Assembly: GCF_902706185.1 (NCBI RefSeq)
Contig: NZ_CACSJM010000055.1
Span: 1-36,229, forward strand
Reading direction: 5' to 3'
Origin: Roseomonas sp. 18066
GTDB taxonomy: Bacteria > Pseudomonadota > Alphaproteobacteria > Acetobacterales > Acetobacteraceae
DNA length: 36,229 nucleotides
Shown: positions 1 to 7,979 of the stretch, in pieces
Position numbering within the stretch: position 1 is the stretch's first letter
Layout: each line of letters begins with the position of its first letter
Made by a program: the position numbers and the translations under genes
Notes under the pieces: model-generated
What the model was told of the DNA's origin: nothing
The model's input: the letters and a program-made list of their open reading frames with translations, nothing else
Databases searched by the model: none

Positions 1-54
1 CCCCAAGCTCCCTCCCCCGCCTCCGCCTATCGCCAGACCGAAGGAAATCTTCGC

Positions 55-582
55 ATGTCGCTCGAAGCCCTGCGCGCCAGCCTGCCGGACTATGCCCGCG
101 ACCTGAAGCTCAACCTGGGCAGCCTGGCCACCGAGCCCGTGCTGAATGTCCAGCAGCTGGCCGGCACCTTCGTCGCCAGCGCCATCGCCAGCCGCAACGC
201 CGTGGTCACCAAGGCGCTGGTCGAGGAATTCGGCCCGAAGCTGTCGGCCGAGGCGCTGGTCGCCGCCAAGGCGGCCGCCGCCATCATGGGCATGAACAAT
301 GTCTACTACCGCTTCACCCACCTGGTGGGCGGCGACTATCCGGGCCTGCCCGCCAAGCTGCGGATGAACGTCATGGCCAAGCCGGGCGTCGAGAAGGTGG
401 ATTTCGAGCTCTGGTCGCTCGCCGTCTCCGCCATCAATGGCTGCGGCATGTGCATGGAGAGCCATGAGAAGGTGGTCCGCCATGGCGGCCTGTCCAGCGA
501 GCAGGTCCAGGCCGCGGTGCGCATCGCCGCCGTCGTCCATGCCGTCGCCGCGGTGGTCGAGGCCGAGGCCGCGATCGCCTGA
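55..582 (+). CDS. ahpD: Alkyl hydroperoxide reductase AhpD (carboxymuconolactone decarboxylase fold)
   Basis: A 175-residue protein of normal AhpD length. The redox motif CGMCMESHE places Cys130, Cys133 and His137 at the same residue numbers as the catalytic residues of mycobacterial AhpD. In the family, AhpD reduces AhpC (via lipoylated partners in mycobacteria) and has weak peroxidase activity of its own, in the cytosol. A GAAGGAAA Shine-Dalgarno sequence precedes the ATG. AhpD is usually transcribed behind ahpC, which would lie just left of the window; the first 54 bases show nothing recognisable. A rho-independent terminator follows the gene. The identification is firm; the physiological partner is inferred from the family. 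Confidence 0.93.
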   Translation: MSLEALRASLPDYARDLKLNLGSLATEPVLNVQQLAGTFVASAIASRNAVVTKALVEEFGPKLSAEALVAAKAAAAIMGMNNVYYRFTHLVGGDYPGLPAKLRMNVMAKPGVEKVDFELWSLAVSAINGCGMCMESHEKVVRHGGLSSEQVQAAVRIAAVVHAVAAVVEAEAAIA

Positions 583-648
583 TTGGCCAAATCCAGGTTG
601 CGATTCGGGCAGGCGGAAGAATTTCCTTCTCCCGCCACCCCCACAGCG

Positions 649-682
649 AAGCCGGGCCATGCCCGGCTTTTGCCGTTTTTTA
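649..682 (+). terminator. Rho-independent terminator of ahpD
   Basis: A perfect 9-bp stem (649-657 with 661-669, AAGCCGGGC / GCCCGGCTT) with a CAT loop is followed by a T-rich stretch at 667-681. It lies 67 bases after the ahpD stop, in the correct orientation. Confidence 0.75.
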
Positions 683-717
683 GGGCATTTTTATCCAAAT
701 CGGGGCCTGGACCGTTT

Positions 718-738
718 GCCATGCGTTCATCGCATGGC
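718..738 (+). other. Isolated 8-bp hairpin between ahpD terminator and sRNA candidate
   Basis: GCCATGCG (718-725) pairs perfectly with CGCATGGC (731-738) across a TTCAT loop. No T-run follows, so it is not a terminator. It could be the 5' part of a longer RNA that ends at the terminator near 908, or a protein-binding palindrome. Apart from this, 583-822 shows no gene. Confidence 0.35.
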
Positions 739-822
739 CTTACGCTCCAATTGCAGGCAGTTTTTGTGCTGCACCGCGAAAAATCGCTTGCACACGAATG
801 ACTGCTTGGGTACCTTCCAACT

Positions 823-908
823 CGCAGCAGCACAGTACGCTGTGTTGTTGTCTTTCTTGGACGTTTCCTCCCTAAACTCGGCGGTGCTTCGGCACCGCCT
901 TTTTTTTC
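823..908 (+). ncRNA. Candidate trans-acting small RNA with CCUCCC anti-Shine-Dalgarno loop
   Basis: No ORF fits here, but the RNA architecture is clear. A first hairpin has an 11-bp stem (825-835 with 840-850, two G-U pairs) closed by a UACG tetraloop of the stable UNCG class. An unpaired stretch follows containing CCTCCC at 867-872, complementary to ribosome-binding sites. Then comes a textbook terminator: 8-bp stem (880-887 with 892-899), UUCG loop and nine Ts. A possible promoter is TTGCAC (788-793), a 17-base spacer and TACCTT (811-816), each matching consensus at three of six positions and giving an RNA of about 85 nt. Alphaproteobacterial sRNAs of the AbcR/alpha-r14 type share this layout. 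Membership of a named family is not claimed; the exact 5' end is a guess. Confidence 0.6.
880..908 (+). terminator. Strong rho-independent terminator with UUCG loop
   Basis: GGCGGTGC (880-887) pairs with GCACCGCC (892-899) around a TTCG tetraloop, followed by Ts from 900 to 907. It is the best intrinsic terminator in the left part of the window, although no coding gene lies directly upstream, which supports a non-coding transcript ending here. The stretch from 910 to 1037 holds nothing recognisable. Confidence 0.85.
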
Positions 909-1037
909 GCTTTTTTTCGGGTGGTTAAGCGCGCAGGACCCGGCGGGTTGCAGCCGCGCAGGCGCGAATCCCGCCCGGCGCCGGCCTCGACATCGCGGCG
1001 CTGCCAGGGGTCAGGGACCAGGGGCCGGGGTCGCGGC

Positions 1038-1916
1038 TCAGGCGCGCAGGATCGACCAGTCCATCTCGGCCAGGGCCGCGGTCATGCTGGTCAGGTCCTG
1101 CTGCAGCCGCGCCATCGCCGGCAGCCGCTCGATCGCCGCCTCGTCCATGTAGAGGCTGCGCGCCATCTCGATCTGCAGCACATGCACCGCCTCGCGCGGG
1201 CGGCCGTAATGGCGGGTGACATAGCCCCCGGCATAGGGGTCGTTGCGCCGCACCCGGTAGCCCATGCCCCAGAGCTGCTCCTCCACCCGCCGCACCGCGC
1301 GCGTGGCGCAGGCGGTGCCATGCGCGTCGCCCAGCACCATGTCCGGTGCATTGGCCGGCTGGCCGGGATGGGCGGGCATCGAATGGCAGTCGATCACCAG
1401 GCAGCAGCCGAAGGCGGCCCGCGTCTCGGCGATCAGCTCGGCGAGTGCGGCGTGATAGGGCTGCCAGCAGCGCTGCACCCGGGCCTCGGCCTCGGCGAAG
1501 GCCAGGCGGCGGCGATAGACCGGCTGGCCGCTGGCGACGACGCGGGCGATGGTGCCCAGCCCGGCGCCGACCCGCGGGCTGGCGCTGTTCACCCAGGCCG
1601 GCAGCGGCCCGTCGAACATATTGGGGTCGAGCTCCCAGGGTTCCCGATTCGCGTCGCAATAGACCCGCGGGAAGGTGGCGGCCAGCAGCGGCAGGCCGAG
1701 CTCGGGGGCGGCGGCGAACAGTTCCTCGACGAAGCTGTCCTCCGAGCGGCGCACCGCGAGCGCGTCCAGCCGCGATTCCGCCAGGAACTCGGCCGGGTAG
1801 TCGCGGCCGGAATGCGGCGAGGCGAAGACCAGCGGCGCGCGCTGCCGGGACGGCCGCAACAGCGTGAAGGGGCCGGGCGCCGATTGCCCGGCATGGAGCG
1901 CCAACGGAAGATCCAT
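1038..1916 (-). CDS. hutG: N-formylglutamate amidohydrolase family protein
   Basis: 292 residues. Family motifs are seen: SPHSGRDYP near residue 33, the segment around REPWELDPNMF near residue 92, and IDCHSMP near residue 175, which carry likely metal and catalytic residues. The family hydrolyses N-formyl-L-glutamate (or related N-acyl amino acids) to glutamate and formate, the last step of one histidine-degradation route. No other hut gene is nearby, so the physiological substrate is open; the symbol follows the family name only. The ATG at 1916 gives the expected N-terminus, though its Shine-Dalgarno sequence is weak. The gene is convergent with the sRNA candidate. Confidence 0.85.
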   Translation of the reverse strand: MDLPLALHAGQSAPGPFTLLRPSRQRAPLVFASPHSGRDYPAEFLAESRLDALAVRRSEDSFVEELFAAAPELGLPLLAATFPRVYCDANREPWELDPNMFDGPLPAWVNSASPRVGAGLGTIARVVASGQPVYRRRLAFAEAEARVQRCWQPYHAALAELIAETRAAFGCCLVIDCHSMPAHPGQPANAPDMVLGDAHGTACATRAVRRVEEQLWGMGYRVRRNDPYAGGYVTRHYGRPREAVHVLQIEMARSLYMDEAAIERLPAMARLQQDLTSMTAALAEMDWSILRA

Positions 1917-2061
1917 GATCGCTGGGCATCAAGCCACAGCGCAACGCCGCTGTCACGATCGCCCGCGCCGCCGGAGGCCGCGCGGCAAGAATTTGCGATT
2001 GTTTCGCGGGTGGCTCTTGCCTGCCCCCGGCGGTCGCGCTAGTTAGCCCGCCCACCGGTGA

Positions 2062-2136
2062 GGGCGCGTAGCTCAGCGGGAGAGCGTCCCCCTGACACGG
2101 GGAAGGTCACAGGTTCAATCCCTGTCGCGCCCACCA
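2062..2136 (+). tRNA. tRNA-Val (anticodon GAC)
   Basis: A complete 75-base tRNA with encoded CCA (2134-2136). The acceptor stem GGGCGCG (2062-2068) pairs with CGCGCCC (2126-2132). The anticodon arm is TCCCC-CTGACAC-GGGGA with anticodon GAC. The T arm contains GGTTCAATCC. No integrase or att-like repeat accompanies it. Confidence 0.97.
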
Positions 2137-2414
2137 TTTCCTCCCGATCCCTGGCTTATCCGATGCTGCGTCCGAAGAACCCAGGGTTCTTGCGGGCGCT
2201 TTCGCGCGTCCGGCCGCCGGCGAGACCGGTCTGGCGCCGCAAGCACCGCCCGGCAGCCGCGAAGCGCCCGGAGATTGCGCCGGCGACCGGTCCGCCGAAA
2301 GAAACATGCGGTATGGGCAGGTCAGCCTTGCCGAAGATAAGCCCGCGGCAGCTTGACCCCTGGCGGATTGGGTCGCACACCAGCGGCCATCCAAGGAAGT
2401 CCCAGGGGAACGCC

Positions 2415-3410
2415 ATGCATCGCCGCCACCTGCTGCTGGCCACCGCCGCCGGCCTCGCAGCCCCTGCCCTCGCCTCGGCGCAGGCCGCCACGGTGACGAT
2501 GCGGCTGTCGCACCAATATCCGCCCAGCCACCAGCATGCCGGCATCCTGGCCGCCTTCGCCGAGCGGGTGAAGGCGAAGAGCCAGGGCGCCATCGACGTG
2601 CAGGTCTTCCCGGCCGAGCAGCTGGCCCGCGCCGGCGAGAATTTCCCGGCGGTCGCCCGCGGCGCCTTCGAGGCGGCGGCGGCGGTGAACTTCCAGTGGG
2701 GCAACACCCTGCCGGAGATGAACGTCCTGACCCTGCCCTATCTCTTCACCGGGCTGGAGCGGATCAAGAAGTTCCCCGGCTCGCCGGCGGCGCAGCACCT
2801 GGAAGGGCTGCTGCAGAAGCGCGCGGTGCGCAACCTGATGTGGCTCTACACCACCCGCCGCGCCATCTTCACCAGCGGCCGCAAGCCGCTCATCGCGACC
2901 GACGACTTCAAGGGGCTGAAGATCCGCGGCCTCAACGCGCTGACCGACCATGCGCTGACCGCGGTGGGCGCCGCCCCCTCCTCGATGCCCGGGCCGGAAG
3001 TGCCGCAGGCGCTGCAATCGGGCGTGCTGGATGCCGGGCTGACCGACATTTCCGCCGCCGTCTCCCGCCGCTTCTACGAGTTCCAGAAGTTCGGCACGGT
3101 GACCAGCTGGTTCTGCGTCTTCACCCATGTCTATGTGAACCCGCGCTGGTTCGACCGCCTGTCCGACGCGCATCGCGCCATCATCATGGCCGAGGCGGCC
3201 CAGGCCGAGCGCGACCAGATCCCGGTCACCGAGGAGGTCGCCGCCCGCGCCCTGGACGAGCTCCGCGCCCGCGGCATGACGGTGCATGAGCAGACGCCCG
3301 CGGAAGAAGCCGCCTGGAGCGCCGCCATGCAGAAGCCGGTGATCGACGCCTTCCTGCGCCTGGCCCCCGACAACGGCGCCCGCGCCATCGAGCTGCTGCG
3401 CGCGCTGTGA
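2415..3410 (+). CDS. dctP: TRAP transporter substrate-binding protein, DctP family
   Basis: 331 residues. The N-terminus has a twin-arginine-like signal (HRRHLLL followed by a hydrophobic, Ala-rich stretch ending near ASAQA), so the protein is probably exported to the periplasm. DctP hallmarks follow: a start on a strand reading RLSHQYPP, FPAEQL, and the ligand-binding core around KIRGLNAL and the ALQSGVLDAG segment. The frame stays open upstream through the tRNA, but the ATG at 2415 is preceded by AGGGGAA and begins the signal peptide, so it is taken as the start. It delivers a carboxylate-type ligand to the DctQM membrane partners encoded directly downstream. The ligand cannot be told from sequence. 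Confidence 0.93.
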   Translation: MHRRHLLLATAAGLAAPALASAQAATVTMRLSHQYPPSHQHAGILAAFAERVKAKSQGAIDVQVFPAEQLARAGENFPAVARGAFEAAAAVNFQWGNTLPEMNVLTLPYLFTGLERIKKFPGSPAAQHLEGLLQKRAVRNLMWLYTTRRAIFTSGRKPLIATDDFKGLKIRGLNALTDHALTAVGAAPSSMPGPEVPQALQSGVLDAGLTDISAAVSRRFYEFQKFGTVTSWFCVFTHVYVNPRWFDRLSDAHRAIIMAEAAQAERDQIPVTEEVAARALDELRARGMTVHEQTPAEEAAWSAAMQKPVIDAFLRLAPDNGARAIELLRAL

Positions 3411-3982
3411 GCGACCCGCGCCCGCAGACGCATCCGCTGGCGCGGCAGCTCTCCGCCGTCGCCTCGGTCACCGCCCAGGCGGCCGGGGCGGTGGGCGGGC
3501 TGGCGACGCTGCTCTGCCTGGTGCTCGTCGCCTATTCGGTGGGCGCGCGGTATCTCGCCGGCCTGCCGCAGCCCTGGATCGACAAGGCCGCCGGCTGGCT
3601 GGTGGTGGGGCTGGTGCTGCTCGCCGCCCCCGAGGCGCAGCGCCGCTTCGAGCATATCGGCGTCGACGTCATCACCGAGCGGCTGACCGGCCGCGCCGCC
3701 CGCGTCATGCGGCTGGTCGGCACCCTGTCGGTGGCGCTCGTCGCCGGCATCCTGCTGTCGGCGGGGCTGGAGGCGGTGGCGTTCAGCCGCATGATCGGCA
3801 TCATGACCGAGATCGAGGGCGTCCCCGTCTGGTGGATCCAGGCGATGCTGCCGCTGGGCTCGGCGCTGCTGCTGGTGGTGGCGCTGGCGCAATCGGCCAT
3901 CCTGCTGCTCGGCCAGGACCCCGACTACATGCCCGACGGCGCGGACGAGCTGCCGCGCGACACCCTCGCCCGCGGCGAATAA
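3407..3982 (+). CDS. dctQ: TRAP transporter small permease, DctQ family
   Basis: 191 residues with four predicted membrane helices, as expected for DctQ: near residues 25-45, 60-80, 100-125 and 140-165. GTG start overlaps the dctP stop by four bases (GTGA), indicating translational coupling. DctQ bridges the periplasmic receptor system and the large DctM permease; its amphipathic helices and the ERIxxRxxRxxR-like basic loop near residues 85-100 fit the family. The C-terminus is acidic and polar. Confidence 0.9.
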   Translation: MSDPRPQTHPLARQLSAVASVTAQAAGAVGGLATLLCLVLVAYSVGARYLAGLPQPWIDKAAGWLVVGLVLLAAPEAQRRFEHIGVDVITERLTGRAARVMRLVGTLSVALVAGILLSAGLEAVAFSRMIGIMTEIEGVPVWWIQAMLPLGSALLLVVALAQSAILLLGQDPDYMPDGADELPRDTLARGE

Positions 3983-3997
3983 GGCGGCACGACCCCC

Positions 3998-5278
3998 ATG
4001 ACCTTCCTGCTGCTGCTCGTCGCGCTCTTCGTGCTGCTCTATCTCGGGCTGCCGATGTTCGCGGCGCTGTTCCTGCTGCCGCTGGCCGTGCTGCTCTATG
4101 TCGAGGGCGGGCTGCCGGCGCTGGGCGAGCTCGTCATCGGCCAGCTCGACGGCTACCTGCTGGTGGCCATCCCGCTGTTCATGCTGATGGCGCATGTCAT
4201 GGTGCGCGGCCGGGTGGTCGACGACCTCTATGCCGCCGCCTTCTCGATGCTGCGCGGCGTGCGCGGCGGCGTGGGCATCGCGACCGTCGCGGCCTGCACC
4301 ATCTTCGCCGCCATCTCCGGCTCCTCGGTCGCCACCGCGCTGACGGTGGGCAAGATCGCCATCCCGCAGATGCTGCGCTACGGCATGTCGCGCAAGGGCG
4401 CCTTCGGCGTCGTCGCCGGCGGCGGCACGCTGGGCATCCTGATCCCGCCCTCGGCGCCGATGGTGCTCTACGCCTATGTCACCGAGACCAGCGTCGGCGC
4501 GCTGTTCCTGGCAGGCCTGATCCCCGGGCTGATGATGGCGGCGATCTTCGCGCTCTACTGCTTCATCACCGAGGGCCGCGCCGTGGCGCCGGCCGACGAC
4601 CCGCCGCCGGACGACATCACGACCTCGCTGAAGCGCGCCGGCTGGAGCCTGAGCCTGCCGATCTTCGTGCTCGGCGGCATCTATCTCGGCATCTTCACCG
4701 CGACCGAGGCGGCCGGCACCGGCACGCTCTACGCCCTGCTGATCGCGGCGCTGATCTACAAGACGATGACCTGGCGCGACCTGATCGACGGCGTGCAGGA
4801 AGCCACCCGCACCAGCGCCATGCTGCTGATGATCATCGCGGCGGCCGCCATCTACGGCTACATGCTGACCAAGCTGCGCGTGCCGCAGGAGCTGACGACG
4901 CTGGTGCTGGACTGGGGCCTGTCGCGCACCGGCTTCCTGGTCGCCATGATGGTGCTGCTGTTCCTGCTGGGGCTGGTGCTGGAAAGCTTCTCGATCATCC
5001 TGCTGACCATGCCGGCGATCCTGCCGGTGCTGGACCAGCTGGGCATCGACAAGGTCTGGTACGGTATCCTGCTGACCATCAGCCTGGAGATGGCGCTGAT
5101 CTCGCCGCCGGTCGCGATGAACCTGGTGGTGATCAAGGCCATCACCGGCGCGCCGCTGGCCGAGGTCAACCAGTCCATCATCCCCTACATGCTGATGCTG
5201 GCCTTCGGCACCGCGCTGATCATCATCTTTCCGGACATCGCGCTGTGGCTGCCGCGGGTGGCAGGGTACGGCGGCTGA
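3998..5278 (+). CDS. dctM: TRAP transporter large permease, DctM family
   Basis: 426 residues, the normal DctM size, with about 12 hydrophobic helices over the whole length. Typical features are AAISGSSVATALTVG near residue 106 and GGGTLGILIPPSAPM near residue 141, which line the transport site in this family. It is the sodium-driven import channel of the DctPQM system, in the inner membrane. AAGGCGG precedes the ATG, 15 bases after dctQ, so all three genes form one operon. A double-hairpin repeat follows the stop codon. Confidence 0.95.
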   Translation: MTFLLLLVALFVLLYLGLPMFAALFLLPLAVLLYVEGGLPALGELVIGQLDGYLLVAIPLFMLMAHVMVRGRVVDDLYAAAFSMLRGVRGGVGIATVAACTIFAAISGSSVATALTVGKIAIPQMLRYGMSRKGAFGVVAGGGTLGILIPPSAPMVLYAYVTETSVGALFLAGLIPGLMMAAIFALYCFITEGRAVAPADDPPPDDITTSLKRAGWSLSLPIFVLGGIYLGIFTATEAAGTGTLYALLIAALIYKTMTWRDLIDGVQEATRTSAMLLMIIAAAAIYGYMLTKLRVPQELTTLVLDWGLSRTGFLVAMMVLLFLLGLVLESFSIILLTMPAILPVLDQLGIDKVWYGILLTISLEMALISPPVAMNLVVIKAITGAPLAEVNQSIIPYMLMLAFGTALIIIFPDIALWLPRVAGYGG

Positions 5279-5305
5279 GGCTCAGGCGAGCCTGAAGGCA
5301 AGCCG

Positions 5306-5360
5306 TCGAGAGGGCGCTGCCCTCTCGAGCTCTCCCGCCGGGGGGATAGTATCCCCCCGG
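5306..5360. repeat. Double-hairpin extragenic repeat (type A), downstream of dctM
   Basis: Two perfect stem-loops in tandem: a 10-bp stem 5306-5315/5319-5328 (GAGAGGGC core, 3-base loop) and a 10-bp stem 5338-5347/5351-5360 (CCGGGGGGAT arms). They are joined by GCTCTCCCG and followed by GGACCCCGCCGTCA. The same first hairpin, the same linker and an equivalent second hairpin recur at 30831-30883 inside the virus-like cluster, and the second hairpin recurs inverted at the window's right end. This looks like a dispersed REP-type element. Sequence from 5370 to 5462 shows nothing else. Confidence 0.75.
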
Positions 5361-5462
5361 ACCCCGCCGTCAGTTTGGCGTGGTGCATCGCCCCACGGCA
5401 GCGCTCCCCGGGGCAGGTGGAATTGTCATGGGACGCCGAGGCGTCTGACCAGCCATCGCGCT

Positions 5463-6122
5463 TCACAGGCAAGGATTCATGACGGGCGGGCGCGGCACCG
5501 CCAATTGGCGCGTCACCATCGCCCGATAGTCCTGCGGCGATCGCAACACGCCGCCCGCCATCTGATCCGGGGCCATGATAGCCTTGCAGCGTGCCTCACG
5601 CTGCTCTGCCGGCAAGACGCCCACTGCGGCCGGCACGGCCATCAGACCGGCAGCCGCCGCCTCCACCTCGGCCAGGAGCGTCGCCACCAGGCTGTTTGCG
5701 ACGATAAAATCGTTCAGGGCGCCGATAGCCCAGCTCAGCGCCGCCTGCGCAGGGTCGGCCGCCGGAACCCCGCAGAAGTCCAGCACCGACTTCACGGCCA
5801 GCGAATGCCGCCAAAGGCACAGCATGCCAGGGCCGTTGCTGTCGACACCGACACTGCCGGCACGGCCGTAGCGGAGCTCGACGCCAGCGCGACGCAGCAC
5901 GACGCTGTCCTTGCCATCCACCTGCTCGCGGCGGACCTCGGTGCCCGGCTGGGCGGCCAGAGCCTCGAAATCCGGCGTGCTTGGCCGCATGATCGACAGT
6001 CCCGGCATCGGTGTCGCAGACGGCACACCCTGCGGCTGCGCCAGGACCGGCGGGGCGCCCAAGGTCGCGGCCAAGCCGATCCCAAGAACCATGCGCCAAC
6101 CAGGGCGCGGCCGCCCGGTCAT
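5463..6122 (-). CDS. Secreted protein of unknown function
   Basis: 219 residues. Starting at ATG 6122 gives a clear signal peptide (basic start, hydrophobic LGIGLAATLGA, cleavage near VLAQP), so export to the periplasm is likely. The mature part has two conserved-looking cysteines (LCLWRHS and DFCGVPAAD) and a terminal NPCL; no catalytic motif is recognisable. The start overlaps the stop of the small upstream frame as ATGA, a sign of translational coupling. A longer reading frame runs upstream but would bury the signal peptide. I do not recognise the family. Confidence 0.6.
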   Translation of the reverse strand: MTGRPRPGWRMVLGIGLAATLGAPPVLAQPQGVPSATPMPGLSIMRPSTPDFEALAAQPGTEVRREQVDGKDSVVLRRAGVELRYGRAGSVGVDSNGPGMLCLWRHSLAVKSVLDFCGVPAADPAQAALSWAIGALNDFIVANSLVATLLAEVEAAAAGLMAVPAAVGVLPAEQREARCKAIMAPDQMAGGVLRSPQDYRAMVTRQLAVPRPPVMNPCL

Positions 6123-6410
6123 GGCGTGGCGCCTTCGCGCAAGATCTGGCCCGGCGCCGCCATCAACACATCGATCATCGCCTCGTCGTGGCACGGCGTC
6201 GCGCAGAGCCGCAAGCGTTCCGCCCCGCGCCACATCGTCGGATCATTGATCGGCGCCAGATCCAGGGGAAAAATTCTCGAGCCGCGCCAGGTCGCGGTAG
6301 CCGCCCTCGGCGCGCCGCCTGCCGGAATGGGCGGCGCAATGGTCGAGCAGGCTCTGGCGCGTGTTGATCGCCGATCGATGGTCCAGCGCCCCGCCATCGG
6401 CCAAACGCAT
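6119..6410 (-). pseudogene. Small gene split by a homopolymer frameshift
   Basis: Reading from ATG 6410 gives a protein-like frame (MRLADGGALDHRSAIN..., ...YRDLARLEN). It meets the run AATTTTTCCCC near 6271-6281 and then stops at 6243. The frame that shifts by one base at this run continues as FPLDLAPINDPTMWRG and ends in a TGA at 6119 that overlaps the next gene's ATG. Joined, the two give about 97 residues. One extra T or C would explain the break. It may be a real decayed gene, a phase-variable tract or a sequencing error. No family is recognised. Confidence 0.4.
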
Positions 6411-6443
6411 CAGGGCCGGAGCAGCGTGGCTGCTCCGGCCCTG
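6411..6443. repeat. Perfect 15-bp stem-loop
   Basis: CAGGGCCGGAGCAGC (6411-6425) is exactly complementary to 6429-6443 across a GTG loop. It directly precedes the ATG at 6410 on the minus strand. There is no T-run on either side, so it is probably not an intrinsic terminator. From 6444 to 6563 I see no gene. Confidence 0.7.
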
Positions 6444-6563
6444 TCGCATTCGATCCCGGTATCCCCGGCCCGGCAGGCGGGGGGAGGCAGCCCGGCGGAG
6501 GGGGTCAGTCAGGGGCTCCGCGCGGGCCCCGGGCCCAGGGGCACAGGATCGTCATACCGAAGT

Positions 6564-6884
6564 TCAGCTGCGCACCCGGCCCGTGCCGAAGCCGCCCGGG
6601 GCGCCGGCCGAATTGCCCACCGCCTGCGGCAGGCCGGCGGCATGGGCGCGGCTGGTGGCCACGGCCGCGGTCAGCGGGTTGCCCTGCGGCGCGGCGGAAT
6701 TGCCCACCACCAGCGGCGCGCCCTGCTCGGCCGAGCGGGTCACCGGCATGGAATAGGCGAAGGGGCTGCCGGTGGCCGAGGCGTTGTTGGTGTTCTCCAG
6801 CAGGTCACGCGCCTGGGACAGGCTGGGGGCCAGCGCCAGGCCGGCGGCAAGCATCAAGGCGGGGATGGCGGCGATGCGGGTCAT
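6564..6884 (-). CDS. Small secreted protein with GNSA repeats, unknown function
   Basis: 106 residues from the ATG at 6884, which is preceded by AAAGGA. The N-terminus (MTRIAAIPALMLAAGLALAP) is a signal peptide with cleavage near SQARD. The mature peptide of about 80 residues is low in charge, rich in Ala, Gly, Asn and Ser, and repeats a VGNSA unit twice (LVVGNSAAPQGNP and QAVGNSAGAPGG). It resembles the small Asn/Gly-rich periplasmic proteins common in Acetobacteraceae, but no function can be assigned. It is probably monocistronic. Confidence 0.6.
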   Translation of the reverse strand: MTRIAAIPALMLAAGLALAPSLSQARDLLENTNNASATGSPFAYSMPVTRSAEQGAPLVVGNSAAPQGNPLTAAVATSRAHAAGLPQAVGNSAGAPGGFGTGRVRS

Positions 6885-7011
6885 GATGGTCGTCCTTTGA
6901 AGGCGGTGGTGCAGGCCTTGCCTGCGGTTGCCCCAAAGATGACCTTCATACCGATCGATTGGAAACGCGATTTTCCGATTTCCGGTATCGGCTTGAATGA
7001 TGAGTTGTGCG

Positions 7012-7908
7012 CTATCTTTCTGCAACTTCCGCTGCGGCGCCTTGGGCGGCCTCCTCGGTAGCCAGGATGGCCGCCAGACCCTCGCGGTAGCTCGGATACC
7101 GCCAGGCCAACCCCAGCGCCGCCTGGGTCACGCGGCTGGCGACCCGCCGGTTTTCCGCCCAGAAGCTGGCGCCCATCGGTGACATGGCCGCCAGCGCGGT
7201 CTCGAAAGGCACCAGCGGCGGCAGCGGCGCGCCCAGCAGCCGCGCCGCCTCGGCCACCACCGCGGCATTGGCGGCGGGCTCGTTGTCGGCCAGGTGCAGC
7301 ACACGGGCCCCCGCCGCCGGGCGGGCGGCGGCGGCCAGCACCGCCGCGGCGATGTCCTCGACATGGATGCGGGCGAAGTGGTGGCCGGGCTTGTCCACCC
7401 GCCGCGCCCGCCCGGCCCGCACCTCGTCCAGCGCGCTGCGCCCGGGGCCGTAGATGCCCGCCGTGCGGAACAGGTCCAGCGCCAGGCCGCGCCGCGCCGC
7501 CAGGGCGCGCCATTCCGCCTCGGCCGCCAGCCGCCGGCGCGAGCGCTCCTGCCCCGGGGCGGGCGGCGTCGCCTCGTCCACCCAGCCGCCGCCGCGGTCG
7601 CCATAGACGCCGGTGGTCGAGAGATAGCCGACCCAGCGCAGCGCTGGCGCCGCCGCGACCGCCGCCGCATGGGCGGCCAGCACCGGGTCGTGCCCCAGCG
7701 CCTCCGGCCCGGCGGTGACCAGCAGGTGGGTCGCCTGGCGGATCGCCGGGCCGGCGGCGTCGAAGGCCAACAGTTCGACCCCCGGCATCGCGGCCGCGGC
7801 GACCGGCGCGCGCATCGTGCCGGCGACCGTCCAGCCGGCCGCCACCGCCGCCCGCGCCACCGCCCGGCCGGCGAAGCCCAGCCCCAGAATTACCAGGCGA
7901 TCGGCCAT
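7012..7908 (-). CDS. NAD(P)-dependent epimerase, YeeZ-like extended SDR
   Basis: 298 residues from ATG 7908; two further in-frame ATGs lie at 7914 and 7920. The Rossmann motif GLGFAGRAVA opens the protein (GxGxxG). STTGVYGD near residue 100 is the usual extended-SDR strand with the catalytic region, and FRTAGIYGPGRS near residue 157 is the conserved substrate-domain motif. The canonical YxxxK is not present in standard form, as in many atypical YeeZ-type members. The substrate is unknown, likely a nucleotide sugar or related compound. It is divergent from the TPR gene that starts 71 bases away. Confidence 0.8.
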   Translation of the reverse strand: MADRLVILGLGFAGRAVARAAVAAGWTVAGTMRAPVAAAAMPGVELLAFDAAGPAIRQATHLLVTAGPEALGHDPVLAAHAAAVAAAPALRWVGYLSTTGVYGDRGGGWVDEATPPAPGQERSRRRLAAEAEWRALAARRGLALDLFRTAGIYGPGRSALDEVRAGRARRVDKPGHHFARIHVEDIAAAVLAAAARPAAGARVLHLADNEPAANAAVVAEAARLLGAPLPPLVPFETALAAMSPMGASFWAENRRVASRVTQAALGLAWRYPSYREGLAAILATEEAAQGAAAEVAER

Positions 7909-7979
7909 CCGCATCAACATCCACGACTGTGATGGACACCATGTGGCGCTGAACCGCGCCGCCGGCTAGAGTGGCGAGC

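Noticed and set aside
2062..2136. tRNA-Val as an integration site for the virus-like cluster.
   Set aside because: It lies 20 kb from the cluster, and I see no partial tRNA copy or integrase in the window.
2058..2414. Upstream extension of dctP through the tRNA gene.
   Set aside because: It would translate a tRNA and bury the signal peptide; ATG 2415 has a ribosome site.
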